Below, in pieces: positions 24,763 to 34,461 of a stretch of 64,000 nucleotides of DNA. The number at the start of each line of letters is the position of its first letter. Within the stretch, counting starts at the first letter, position 1. The position numbers were made by a program, and so were the translations under genes. The stretch spans positions 372,001 to 436,000 of the forward strand of contig JAODTK010000445.1 in NCBI GenBank assembly GCA_026419785.1. The letters run 5' to 3'. Origin of the DNA: Sclerodactyla briareus. Lineage: Eukaryota > Echinodermata > Holothuroidea > Dendrochirotida > Sclerodactylidae. The notes under the pieces are model-generated. The model made no database searches, was not told where the DNA came from, and worked only from the letters and a program-made list of their open reading frames with translations.

Positions 24763-25024
24763 TTAAGATGGATTGTCGTCCTGCTTAGCGTCAGCGAATA
24801 AGCGCGGCGAATTTGCATGAAGTCACGACCAAAATCGTAATGGGGACTCTGTTGACGCGATACCTTTCTACCTTATTATTATATTAATTGTAGGGTTGGA
24901 CGGAACAAATGCGTGAAAAAGGTGAAGTGAAATATACCATTGGCTTTCAATTTATCTAAATGGCTAGATGTTGCAGTACATTGTTTTCAAGATGTATTTT
25001 AATTGACCACCAATCCGTCTTTAA
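24763..25024 (+). mobile_element. TTAA-edged miniature inverted-repeat element, copy 1
   Basis: Begins TTAAGATGGATTGTCGTC and ends GACCACCAATCCGTCTTTAA, inverted copies of each other. The interior shares CGGCGAATTTGCATGA, AATGCGTGAAA, AAATATACCATT, GATGTTGCAGTA-like and CAAGATGTATTTTAATTGA blocks with copies at 35286-35539 (reverse) and 57296-57548. All three are 250-262 bp with TTAA at both edges. No transposase. TTAA edges fit a piggyBac-type or other TTAA-targeting transposase, but could also be part of the TIR around a TA duplication. Confidence 0.8.
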
Positions 25025-25319
25025 ATATAAGTTACATACCGCAATGTTGACATACTCCTTCTTCGTATGCTACAACTCCCGTTACATGCAGGCGGATAAA
25101 CTTTTCGTTCATTCCAACCTGCCAAAAGTGATTGTCGTTGCGATGTAACGTACAATGTGTAAGGGAATCTGATGACAATACGTATATCAAACACTCCTAA
25201 TTCTCACTTAGGACCAGCATAGAGGGAAGGCCAGACCTGCTATTGCTGTTGATAGCTCTCAAATATACTACAAATCGACTTCTACTGATTATTAAATTAC
25301 CGTCTTATTTCACAAGTCA

Positions 25320-25470
25320 TTTCAACTTCAGAGAGTTGTTCCCGCGGAATAATCACATCGACGGCTCTTGAAGCCACCATTTGCACATACATTTGGACCC
25401 ACTCCATTTTGAGAGGGGTTATAATAACACCACTGTCTCCCTGCACTGTGTAAGACTGGAATAGTATACC
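25320..25470 (+). repeat. Single copy of the 215-bp repeat R3
   Basis: CCGCGGAATAATCACATCGA, CGGCTCTTGAAGCCACC, ATTTGCACATACATTTGGAC and GAGAGGGGTTATAATAAC match the array at 29395-29990 and the inverted copy at 38130-38275. Confidence 0.7.
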
Positions 25471-26639
25471 TTTTCACTATCGCCAAAAAACAACACGATA
25501 AATATAATTAAAATGATGAATATAGAATGGATCAAACGCTAAACAATCCGACTGAACAGAATATTCTTCAATACTATTCTTAACGAAGCTAGTACGGCAT
25601 TTCAACACGTGATTACTTCTTATGTATAGTGGTTCTATTCTATGGTTCCCACACTGCGAGTGTTGTTGCAGATGTCATCGTAGTCTTGTGTTAAGCCGAT
25701 ATTAATTTTATTCCTCACGTCGTGGGGTTGGAGTGAATGGTCCCCTTTATCTGGCTGGCATTGCAAAATCTGCCCTTTGATTGGCAAACACACAGCTCTG
25801 GGAGTTATTTTTGGTTGTTTACGGTTGTGAAACACTGTAGGGGGGGGGCGGGCGGTCCACTGCGGGTGGGCGCACCTCCAGACTAATGTGAAAGGACAAC
25901 AAAATTACACGAGACTGACGAAGAGTGAGAGCGATATCGGCGCAGTGTTCCAACAACGGTCTTAACACAATCTAATGGTCATCGTAGTATTCGTAAATTT
26001 TACACGAGCAAAGCCAAGACCTATTCTGAGTTATCGACTTCCGAAGTGTATCTACCCTTGGTATCAAGGCGAGTGTTAGCAAGGAGTACTTTATATAACA
26101 TACCCCTAGCCCTATGTGGAATTCCGGTGACAAGTCTGATAAATATTATCATAGTTACCACAAGCTGAAGTAGTCCCACTTACAGTGGTACATCGACAGG
26201 GAACTGCCGTGAGTGGCTTAGAGTAGTCACGATGTTAATCAAAACATAGTATGCTGTTTATTGCGATGCGTAAGGCCCCCAGAGCAATACATAGAGCCTT
26301 CGTCGCTCCCTATAACACTATGACAAATAGATCCTAATTCGGGAATTACCTTATGTTTTCATAATCTCGCATGATACAAAGTTTTACGTATTCAAATTCG
26401 GCGAAATTTTTTTGTACTGCTCCGCAGGGGTTTTAGCCTACTGTTTTTCACGAGGGGATCACGGGAATCGGTATCCCAACGTCTCTTTGGCTTTCTATAT
26501 TGTGATGTCGAGAATGTAATTCATGAGTAAGCAATATTTTTTCGACGATTGACAATGGTGATTTTTCATCTATCTGGTATGTAAAAGGCACCAGAACAGC
26601 AGGGAATTAGAGGGGGGGGAGGGGGGGGATGGTTTAACT
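25471..26639. other. No supported gene
   Basis: One G-rich patch (about 25841-25850) and G-runs at about 26612-26628. A possible minus microexon ending at a CACT/gtaagtg donor near 26182 is too short to call. Confidence 0.45.
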
Positions 26640-26870
26640 ACAAAGTTGGCCTTTGACATTAGTTGTTGGCTTTTTGATCACCTTTATATTCCGTACGTTC
26701 GACAGCATTTGGTGGCGTTTGATTATTTCATTTGACAGTAACGTTTGGCGTTTCGAAGTTCTAATTTATATAGTATTTTTTTATCAGTGTTGAGAAATAT
26801 TTGTCGTTTTTAACCATTCTTTCTTTGTCATTGATTTGACAATATATCTTGCGGCGTCTGACAAGTTCTT
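26640..26870 (+). repeat. AT-rich minisatellite R4, array 1
   Basis: Irregular tandem repeats of about 20 bp with TTTGACA, TTGGCGTTT and GACAATAT motifs (TTTGACATTAG, CGACAGCATTTGGTGG, TTTGACAGTAACG, GATTTGACAATAT). Same motif set as 37640-38060 and, reversed, 35990-36390. Confidence 0.55.
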
Positions 26871-27093
26871 TTTTTGCGGCGGTGGTCCGTCCATACGTTC
26901 GATCAGTAATCATATGTACTATGAATTTCATCTTTTCTACATTGTAACACTGTAGCGATAGCGATTAACATGACTGAGTTGCAACTAAACTGGGACCCCT
27001 CACTCTAATAATTTAACTACCCCGTTAACTGGCGCGTGGACTGTGCCGTAATGCCCGACATCTTCAATGATCGGATTTTAACTATTACTTTAC

Positions 27094-27162
27094 CTCATCT
27101 TCACTGATATTCTTTCGGGACCCCGGAGCCAGCGATTCCAGCTCCAGCAGTCGTCGCGTCGC
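27094..27162 (-). CDS. 69-nt internal exon, unidentified protein
   Basis: Minus strand: acceptor AACTGTTGTAG, then 23 codons reading ATRRLLELESLAPGSRKNIS followed by EDE, then donor GAG/gtaaagt. Length is a multiple of three. A second frame is also open across it, so the frame is the best guess from residue composition (leucine-rich helix, then acidic end). It is likely joined to the exon at 27254-27421, but the phases differ by one base, which a single indel would explain. Confidence 0.5.
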
Positions 27163-27253
27163 CTACAACAGTTGTTAGCATATCTTATGAACAGGATTTT
27201 ATATTGTTATGCCGAATGTAAACGAACTATATAAAATCGCCTGTACAATATAC

Positions 27254-27421
27254 CTTCACAGAGAGGCGGAGAGAAGCTCCTCCTCATTGCGGAATTTGAA
27301 AGGTATCGGCCGTCTCAGTCGATGAGGTGATGGCTCGAGCGGATTTGTCAGGCTGGCCAATTGTCCTTGAACGAAAAATGACGAAGACCTTGAATTTGAT
27401 GGAGTCACCAAGTATTTGCTA
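27254..27421 (-). CDS. Probable upstream exon of the same minus-strand gene
   Basis: Minus strand: pyrimidine-rich TATTTCTCTTGGCCGCATAG acceptor, 168 nt, donor GTGAAG/gtatatt. The best frame reads SKYLVTPSNSRSSSFFVQG, then LASLTNPLEPSPHRLRRP, then IPFKFRNEEELLSASL, ending in a TGA two bases before the donor. A one-base deletion at CTGTGAAG would remove the stop and bring the next exon (27162) into phase. A second frame (ILGDSIKFKVFVIF and on) is also open for over 40 codons, so the choice is not secure. Serine/proline-rich, basic, no recognised domain. Confidence 0.45.
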
Positions 27422-27507
27422 CTATGCGGCCAAGAGAAATACTTAAAATACAAATGCAGGATGATTATGAAGGGGGCCTGATAAATTAGATAGATAAACT
27501 GAATGCG

Positions 27508-27798
27508 TCAGTCTGCAAAACCGGGAAGTTCATGCATACGACTTCCCGTTATGGGGTTACAGAAGTTTTGAAGTTTGTTTATTGTGAAGCAGGTGATTGC
27601 CACAAGACGAAAGGCACCCCTATTCAATGATGCAATGATAAATGATGTATTCTTGCACAGCCCTGCAAACATCACTGTTTCTAATTGAAATGCAAAAATT
27701 AAATTCACTTCGAAAAAGCATTTAGTAGTCTGGGAGAGGATGGCTGTAGTGGTTGGTAAGGTGTTGATGGTTACTTTGGTGAGAGAAAGACCGTCCAA
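27508..27798 (-). CDS. Open frame upstream of the 27.1-27.4 kb exons, unidentified
   Basis: 96 codons on the minus strand, beginning MDGLSLTKVTINTLPTTTAI and ending ITGSRMHELPGFAD before TGA. Composition is ordinary, with few rare residues, and it lies 5' of two candidate exons on the same strand. No donor was found that would join it to them, so it may be unrelated. Confidence 0.25.
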   Translation of the reverse strand: MDGLSLTKVTINTLPTTTAILSQTTKCFFEVNLIFAFQLETVMFAGLCKNTSFIIASLNRGAFRLVAITCFTINKLQNFCNPITGSRMHELPGFAD

Positions 27799-28204
27799 CA
27801 GAACTTTTTGATAAATATTGACTCATTTAACAAAAATGAAAAAATAAGTTAATTGACAAAGTCAGTGGTCAAAATTTCATACAGGGTGTATATATAACTG
27901 TGTGAATGGAATATGAGTGTAATGAAATGCTCAGATTTAGGATACTCTCATTTACTTAGGATGATATAATTGATGACGTACTGGCGTATTATTGTGATTG
28001 ACCCTGTAAGAAAGTGTCCAGACGCGGCTCCACGGGGAGCTCTGGGGCTACAGCCTTCAAAATTCTCCTGAGCACACCCCCCCCCCCCCAATATTGTCCA
28101 TGGTATGTATGCGCCAAAAAGGAACAATTACTTCAATTGCCCTTTGATTCGGAAAAGGCCTTCTATATCTATGATCTGAAAGGCTTGATTTTTCTCTCTT
28201 GTAG

Positions 28205-28249
28205 GTCACGCGCTAAGCGATGGCGGCGATCAGCTTGGATAGCCACCAG
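28205..28249 (+). CDS. Short exon, probably first coding exon of a plus-strand gene
   Basis: Excellent acceptor (GATTTTTCTCTCTTGTAG) and perfect donor (CAG/gtaagtat) bound 45 nt. Within it GCGATGG provides an ATG in good context at 28220, giving MAAISLDSHQ to the exon end in phase 0. The 15 nt before the ATG would be leader. An alternative frame (SRAKRWRRSAWIAT) is open through the whole exon if it is internal. Later plus-strand candidates lie at 31771, 33974, 34339 and 36618; none joins in phase without missing exons. Confidence 0.55.
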
Positions 28250-28439
28250 GTAAGTATTGCCCCCAACGTATTGCCTCAAAAACCGCGCCTGAAATGGCCG
28301 GTTTTATATTGACTGATATGCTGTGGTACGGCTTATTTTCATCCTGCCCCCTCGCTTTTATCAGGCTCCAGTGACGCTACTGTGAACTGTGTGAAGAGAG
28401 AGAGAACCAACGTAGGTTGTATTTCATAGAGGACATCCC

Positions 28440-28640
28440 GAGTTCGGGTTTCAGATCGTTTTGATGTAGTAGGTTCGAGTGGCGGCTGGTGAACCGCGAC
28501 GCATGGCATACATTAGAGGGGATGAATTGTCGTCAGTAGGAATTAGCGAACAACTCAGCAAAAATAGCCTTTGCAGGAATGGACGTCGGAAAATAACTAG
28601 TCTTATATAGCGCAAACTCAACAAAGAGTTGTTCATGACG
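28440..28640 (+). repeat. Dispersed repeat R5, copy 1
   Basis: CATCCCGAGTTCGGGT, TTTTGATGTAGTAGGTTCG, GGCTGGTGAACC, a short gap, then GAATTGTCGTCAGT and TTATATAGCG match 33242-33540 with indels. The latter copy has an extra insertion near its middle. Confidence 0.6.
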
Positions 28641-28660
28641 CTTTACGGGTGCTGAGAGTT

Positions 28661-29394
28661 CAGTGGAAAATTTAGGACTGGGAAAAACGAAAAGTTTTCA
28701 GATGACGTCTGAAAAGATCATTAGAATCAAGGGACCTCAAATACAACAGGACGGGAGTCCAAAGCGGGGAGGGGGGGAAAGGGAAACTAGTGTAATAAAG
28801 TCTACGGGTCACCATATGTTATTGTTCGAGACCTGGAACCTGAAGTTGATGTTGAAGATGGGACGAACAGGGGGGGGGGGGGGTCTGTGCTGACTCTATG
28901 TGTGTAGCAAATTATGTAAATAGCTGGAGTAAAGTTGTGATAGCACGAAATGCAATGATGAGAACCTTATAGTCGTACGCTGAGGAATAGTCAACCAGTG
29001 TAGCTCTCTCGAATGGGGTTTGTGTAAAACATGACCCTACACATAGATGAACTTACCACAAACGGAGTGCACGACATCACTGGCCTCAGTTCATAAAGGG
29101 GGAATTCGACAAGCACCGCTCTATAAAGAATTAGGCAGACGAACTGTCGTTCTATCCGGCCCCCTGGCAAAAATAGTCTCGTCTTCGGATTTAAGACAAG
29201 TCACGTTGAGGAAGTTTCGTCTGGTGACATCTTGTATATAAATGATCCTAGTTAAATTTTAGTTAACTAAAATTAGAGAGGAGCAGACTGCTATCGCTGG
29301 CCAGAAATGCTCAATAATTCCACTCAATCATCACATTCCAATAAATACCGACCTATTTCACGATTAATAACTCCATAACAGTTTTTTCTTCAGC
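28661..29394. other. No supported gene; G12 tract
   Basis: Contains a G12 run (about 28870-28882). Plus frames at 28663-28893 and 29047-29241 are open but unrecognised. A small AT palindrome TAGTTAAATTTTAGTTAACT lies near 29250. Confidence 0.4.
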
Positions 29395-30013
29395 GGGAAC
29401 AATTATATCGACGGCTCTTCATGCCACCTATTTGCACATACATTCGACCAACCCCATTTTTCAGAGGGGTGTATATAATAAGCCAATGCAACCCGCACTG
29501 TGTGATACGTGGAGTAGCACAAACCGTCACTAGTCACTACTCACTCCCGCTGTTTTTGTTCGGTAATCATATTACTGTAATAACTAGGACTGATAACTAT
29601 GACTGAACGCGCCCCAATGCCATGTTATTGCCCATACTATTTGGACCACACCATTTTACGCAGGGGTACATAATAACGCACTGTAACCAGCCTGTTCTTA
29701 CGTGGAACCGTTTTATTTACAGTTCACTACAACAGATGTTTAAAAGCAGTAATCATATTTACTCTAGGAAAGTCACTTTTATGTACTGTTGGACTGTAAT
29801 GATGAAGTCCGATAACTAGACTGAACGGGCTCTCAATTCTAGTTATTTGCCCATAACTATCTGGACAACCATTTTGGGGAGGGGGTATGATATCGAGACC
29901 CACTGTACCTGCGCTAATGTTATATTACGCTGAAATAGTTTTAACGTTCGCTAATCACTGCCACTCTTTTGATCAGTAATCACTACAGATTCCACGATTA
30001 ATTGAATGTGCTT
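29395..30013 (+). repeat. Tandem array of repeat R3 (about 215-bp units)
   Basis: Three degenerate units start near 29400, 29612 and 29834. Each carries ATTTGCACATACAT/TATTGCCCATACTAT, a GGACCA..CCATTTT block, GAGGGGT..ATAATA, CACTGTAACC-like, a GTAATCAT block, and GGACTGATAACTATGACTGA. The last unit is cut by the LINE at 30020, after which a matching unit end (GGACTGATAACGATAACTGA) resumes near 30741. Confidence 0.7.
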
Positions 30014-30019
30014 GAATTC

Positions 30020-30689
30020 TTTAGCTGGAGTTTGGTGGCAACGGTGCTTCGCCCCCCCATGCTAAGCTGAGTCGATGGGGGATGAGGGACGGGACGTGCC
30101 CTTTTTGTTAACCGGTTTAGAACTGTGGACATTTTTATTTGGAGTGCCCCCTTTCTTTACGAGACACTCAGTTGGGTTAACCATGTTTACACGAGGTTTT
30201 GTTAGGAATCAGTATGTTTCCCTAGCTCATTGTTTTGTATGGAGTTCCAGAGCCAGACGTTCACCACTTTTTGGCGCGGGTTTTGTTCATTTTTTGTACA
30301 TTACAATATGCGATTTGGAATAGGAGGTGTGCTTTCGTTTTTCAAAAGAGAAAAAGAAATATCCAGACGTGTTTTCGTTAGTAGGTCAAGAAGGACATAG
30401 ACACTTATTAGTTGATTTAAGAGATGGTCTAAGAAGCAAGGTTAAGGAAAAGGTTTGGGTTGAGACCAATCCACTATGTTCACTTTCTAATCAATAAGGT
30501 TATCATTAAATTGTAAAGTTCAGCTTCATCTTGGTTGAGGAAAGATGAAATTGAAAGTTGAAATTTTATTTACAATGTAATTATTGAGGCAGACGCACCA
30601 AGGGAAACCTTGTTTTGTAAATATCATTCACAGATTGTACATATTATAGAAAGAGAAATGTGTTAAATAAATTGAAAGAAAATACTATC
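30020..30689 (+). mobile_element. 5'-truncated LINE insertion (3' end of ORF2 plus 3' UTR)
   Basis: About 670 bp aligned with 43390-44021. The left part encodes, in broken frames, the C-terminal region with a WGM-containing stretch and a cysteine/histidine cluster (see 42770-44021). The 3' end is AGAAAGAGAAATGTGTTAAA followed by TAAATTGAAAG with an AATAAA. GAATTC stands at 30014-30019 and again at 30690-30695, a probable target duplication. The start falls within the coding region, the usual outcome of incomplete reverse transcription. Indels against the second copy are frequent. Confidence 0.75.
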
Positions 30690-30695
30690 GAATTC

Positions 30696-31632
30696 ACTTT
30701 TCGACACTGTAACACTTCTAGTGATATCAATAACAACGGACTGATAACGATAACTGAGACGTCACCGTTACCTTCCATCAGTCACCTTAGGGCGCAGTCA
30801 TCTCGTACTCATATCATAGCGATGGAGCAGATTGTGATATAGAGTCAACAGACAGCAGAGTTGGCCATGCAAATTAGCCTGGGGGTGAGGGACTCCCAAT
30901 CCTCGAATATGAACACAATCCTCAGTTTCATCTGGTGAGAAATCACAATGATCAATTGTTCACGGTTGACAGCCGTAATTGAGATTGCACCGTGACCGGA
31001 TCGAACTTTTCGTTACCACTACCGTACTGGTTGACCGATTTCAAGACGGTTTGAGAGTGGCCAACGTCCTGGACCCAGACAGGAGAGGCAAGGGTTATTA
31101 CCCGATGGGGCGGGGATATTTAAACCACCGTTGACACGTCCTGGTTACGGTGGCATGGGCAATATTTAACGTAACAAATCTTCATCCAGTAGTTTCGGAA
31201 CCAGAATTAAAGCCTTCATTGCGGCGGGTTGGTAAATGGCGAGTTATATGGGTGATTAAATTTATGACAGCTAGTGTACGTTACTTAGGAAGACCTATCC
31301 GCGTGTGCTTCAACAAAACAAAACTACCGGTCATTGCTGGTCGGAGGAAAGGTGCCCAATAGAAAAAAATGGTGCATGCATGTTAGACCCGCCTTCGTTA
31401 ATGGCATGTTGTAGAGTGACAATAGTAAATAGTTAGGGCTATAACTTGGATATTTACTGCATCCATAATTTTATCCCCACCGAAGTTTGGCCCCTCCCCA
31501 ACTCTTCAAGTGTGGCTACAGGCCTGCCTCTTCACGTATGCCTTTTTGTCTGGATGGCAATTCATTTTGCTTAATACAGAGAATATGTCGCTGTAAGCTT
31601 GGCAGCGGGAATTTCTGCTGAAGATGTTTGAT
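30696..31632. other. End of R3 array, then no supported gene
   Basis: The first about 70 bp continue the R3 unit. A plus frame of 70 codons at 31150-31362 (basic, ending VIAGRRKGAQ) has no usable splice context. Confidence 0.4.
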
Positions 31633-31675
31633 GGTGAGAGGATGCCTTACCCTAAAGGGAATGCATCTTCTCACC
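31633..31675. other. Strong 43-nt hairpin
   Basis: GGTGAGAGGATGC pairs with GCATCTTCTCACC (one mismatch), and the inner CCCT/AGGG pairs again around AA, giving about 18-19 paired bases. No T-run follows. It could be a structured RNA segment or a remnant of a palindromic element. Confidence 0.5.
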
Positions 31676-31770
31676 TAATGATAGGGTTCCCATTCCGTAA
31701 TACCATCTGTGAATGTGTTAGAAAAAAAAAAAAAACTTAAATCAGTTTTGCTGTATTACAATTATCTTAG

Positions 31771-31986
31771 GTGTTCAAAAACAACCAATCAAAATTGGGG
31801 ATTTTCTAACATAGAAAGTAAATGTTACGTTACTACTGCCTTGTCATCGCTCCCAAAACTCATTGGAGTTATGAAGAACATAACTAAATCAGATTGTTGT
31901 GATTTTCCCTTTCTTACCGTGTGTAACGGGTACTGTAAAGTAATTGAAAGACAACCTCAATTTTTTATTGGTGCGCCACACTGTAG
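31771..31986 (+). CDS. Cysteine-rich internal exon, unidentified (secreted or receptor-like)
   Basis: Acceptor CTGTATTACAATTATCTTAG and donor TGTAG/gtgaggg bound 216 nt with one frame open throughout. The product has CSKTTNQNWGFSNIESKCYV near the start, a SSLPKLIGVMKNITKSDCC centre with an N-glycosylation sequon (NIT), then FLTVCNGYCKVIERQ and ends FFIGAPHC. Eight cysteines in about 71 residues with hydrophobic spacing suggest a disulfide-bonded extracellular module. It begins and ends in the same phase, typical of shuffled extracellular domains. I could not match it to EGF, sushi, TNFR or LDL-A patterns. Confidence 0.65.
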
Positions 31987-33241
31987 GTGAGGGTCACACC
32001 AAAGATTATCAGCGAGGCATGGGCTGTCTCTATGCTTTCACTGCCCTTTCTTTGAGACTGACATTCCACGCCTAAAATATTCAGTAGCGACTTAAACGCC
32101 CTACATTCATGTTTTCCACAAATGGCCATGTCAACATTATGTACAACATTAGGCCAGTACCATTTGGCCAGTACAAGCTGGCACACTCACACTTCATATG
32201 CCACTACACATCTTACAATAAATTGTTAGGCTAAGTTAGGCTAGATAAACTAAATCGGTTGAACCTGGGATTAGGATAATGAACCTTGCTTTTAAAAATA
32301 AATTTAGCTCCAAATAGCCGAGTAATTTTTATACTTTTAATAACTTACAATTGAAACGCAGTTCCTTCAAAACCTTTGTCACACTCTGCATCTTAGTGAT
32401 ACCTGCATTGCAGCAACAGGTTTTGTGGGATTGTGAAGAGGACCGCGACTGTGTTTATTGTTATGTTGCATACTAGTACTATGATACTAATCTTACTTTG
32501 CGTTACCTAACCAAAACGTGTAATATTTTACCGCTTCATAACTTTAAAACATTTAATGAAAGCCCTCGTCCTGAACAGGACGTCTTCACGCCCCTGCTAT
32601 CACACTGCATGTGCCGTGCAACGCGAACGACTGTGGCAACCGGCAAGTTCTGGTTGGGTTTTGTTGCATAGTCTGTAATTGTTTTCCGTTTCCGGAACGA
32701 CTCGGAGCAAGTCGATCTGTTGTTGTTTACGTTCGTATGCCCTCGGGTCATTGGTTTTGGTCACGTCATGAACATTACGTAATGGACCTAAAAGCCATCT
32801 TTTCGCCCACAATAACGCTCTTCCCTAATAAATACAAACGTTCCATAGTCCTTTGAAGTATTAAAGGTTAATTCCCACGCGTTAAAAAACGCAAAGAGAG
32901 GGCGGCGGCAACACAGTGAAATCGACGTCCTCCAATATGACTTTACGTCCCACCCCTTGTGAAACCTATTGAGGCGTTCCGACCAAAGCTTTCGTCGTAT
33001 GTTGCCACCGTACGGTGGATTCCGGGAAAATAGGCGTCTAGACTTCACCCGTCAGAAGTGGATCAGATCAATTTAATACCGTGCTAATATTTAGTTGAAA
33101 ATTATGTGTGAGAATGTTTTTTGTGATCTTTGACTGAGTTTGAGTTATCTGTATGAAAAATTCTCAGTACCAAATATGCCTCTTTTTTTAAGGGAATACC
33201 GGTATCAGGTGGAGGGAAATTGGAAACAAAGTATTTCACAG
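31987..33241. other. No supported gene
   Basis: Frames at 32536-32856 on both strands overlap each other. CACGTCATGAAC and CATTGGTTTTGG (an inverted CCAAT) near 32750 hint at regulatory sequence but no transcript is evident. Confidence 0.4.
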
Positions 33242-33560
33242 CAAACATCCCGAGTTCGGGTGTCAAACAATCTGTTTTGGGTGTGGTAGGGAGGTTCGTC
33301 CTTGGATGACTGGTGACCCCAAACACGATGGAATATATCAGGATTATTGGAGGACATTGTCGTTAGTGGTATTGGCGAACAAGCAACAGTAGGATGGGAT
33401 GGAGGCGGGGAGGGATGGGACCCGACTGATAATGAGTGACGGGTCTAATGGGAAGGATATCACCATCCCACCTTGAAATTTTCTTGATTGAACACTGTAT
33501 ATGGTCCTACGCAAAATGGTGGTGCTATATAGAGAAGTATTATTCACGTGACTCAAGATA
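33242..33560 (+). repeat. Dispersed repeat R5, copy 2
   Basis: Shares CATCCCGAGTTCGGGT, TTTTGGGTGTGGTAGG, GACTGGTGACC and CATTGTCGTTAGT with 28440-28640. An added segment rich in GGGATGG lies at about 33390-33480. Confidence 0.6.
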
Positions 33561-33764
33561 TATACTCCGTGGCGTAGTAACTAGTAAAAGTTCATTCTGG
33601 TGTGGGTGAAGGCCGGGCGTTCTGACGCTGGGAACGGTCTTATGGCGGATAGTGTCTCCCCTTGGGTTTTCTGCTCGGTCTTTTCGAATTACCTCGTCAA
33701 TCTGTGCAATAACACACCTTAATACAACCACCCATTTTCCATGAACAGCTGCTAGACTATACAT
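33540..33764 (-). CDS. Open frame partly over repeat R5, unidentified
   Basis: 74 codons on the minus strand (VVVLRCVIAQIDEVIRKDRA in the first half, polar and proline-containing second half). Composition is protein-like, but the 3' part overlaps R5 and no splice site or start was convincing. Listed for completeness. Confidence 0.2.
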   Translation of the reverse strand: MYSLAAVHGKWVVVLRCVIAQIDEVIRKDRAENPRGDTIRHKTVPSVRTPGLHPHQNELLLVTTPRSIYLESRE

Positions 33765-33973
33765 GCAACTTGTACTGTGATAGGGATTTTACCGTCCTTT
33801 AAAGCAACGGAGAGGATTATCTATTATAATCCCGTGACACCCGGCGAGCAATGGACGGGTGCATTGCGGGATTATTAACGGCGAAGGTGGGGGGGGGTAT
33901 TGTAAATGGTCTCCTGAAATTGATTGTTAATTGCTCCTAATCATACGTACAGTGATTCAACCCCTCTGTGCAG

Positions 33974-34113
33974 CTTGTGAAGACTTGTCCGTGGAACCAA
34001 AGTCCGACAAAAACTATGTTGCGCGTCCAACTTTATTTGCGCTCCGTTTGGATAGTAACGCCATAAAAAGCAATAGAACTGCGTCGGGACGCATGCACAA
34101 TCTCCTTCAATAA
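33974..34113 (+). CDS. Candidate terminal exon, unidentified
   Basis: Acceptor CAACCCCTCTGTGCAG, then CEDLSVEPKSDKNYVARPTL and RLDSNAIKSNRTASGRMH, ending NLLQ at TAA. About 45 codons, hydrophilic, with a sequon (NRT). Its phase (two bases before the first full codon) does not match the donor at 31986 directly, so an exon would be missing between them. No polyadenylation signal was confirmed. Confidence 0.35.
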
Positions 34114-34338
34114 CTGAGACATGGAAGTATTTGATTGAGATTTACTTCCCAGTACACGAGCAGAGGATAACATGAGAACTCCATTTGTCCACTAGCGTCA
34201 GAAATTTTGAAGAAACGTGTTCACGATAACATGGTGGGTTATATAAAAAACGATAGCAAAAACCAAGTCATCATGATGTTATTATAGATTTTTATTAACT
34301 TTTTACTGAACCCCTTTCCATATGTCAATATTTTCCAG

Positions 34339-34461
34339 TCTGTGCGGACTTGCAAGCTCGGTGTGTTTCCTTCTCTTTGGGAAACACTCAGTCCCTTTGT
34401 TTTGTGTGACACTCATGGTCCAGTCACTCATCTGCTCATTGTTCTAGGTCCTATGGGCTAA
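34339..34461 (+). CDS. Candidate terminal exon, unidentified
   Basis: A pyrimidine-rich acceptor (GTCAATATTTTCCAG) opens a 40-codon frame: SVRTCKLGVFPSLWETLSPF, VLCDTHGPVTHLLIV, LGPMG, stop. A possible donor (CTAG/gtccta) is weak. The frame also runs upstream of the acceptor for several codons, so the exon edge is uncertain. Confidence 0.3.
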   Translation, partial: SVRTCKLGVFPSLWETLSPFVLCDTHGPVTHLLIVLGPMG

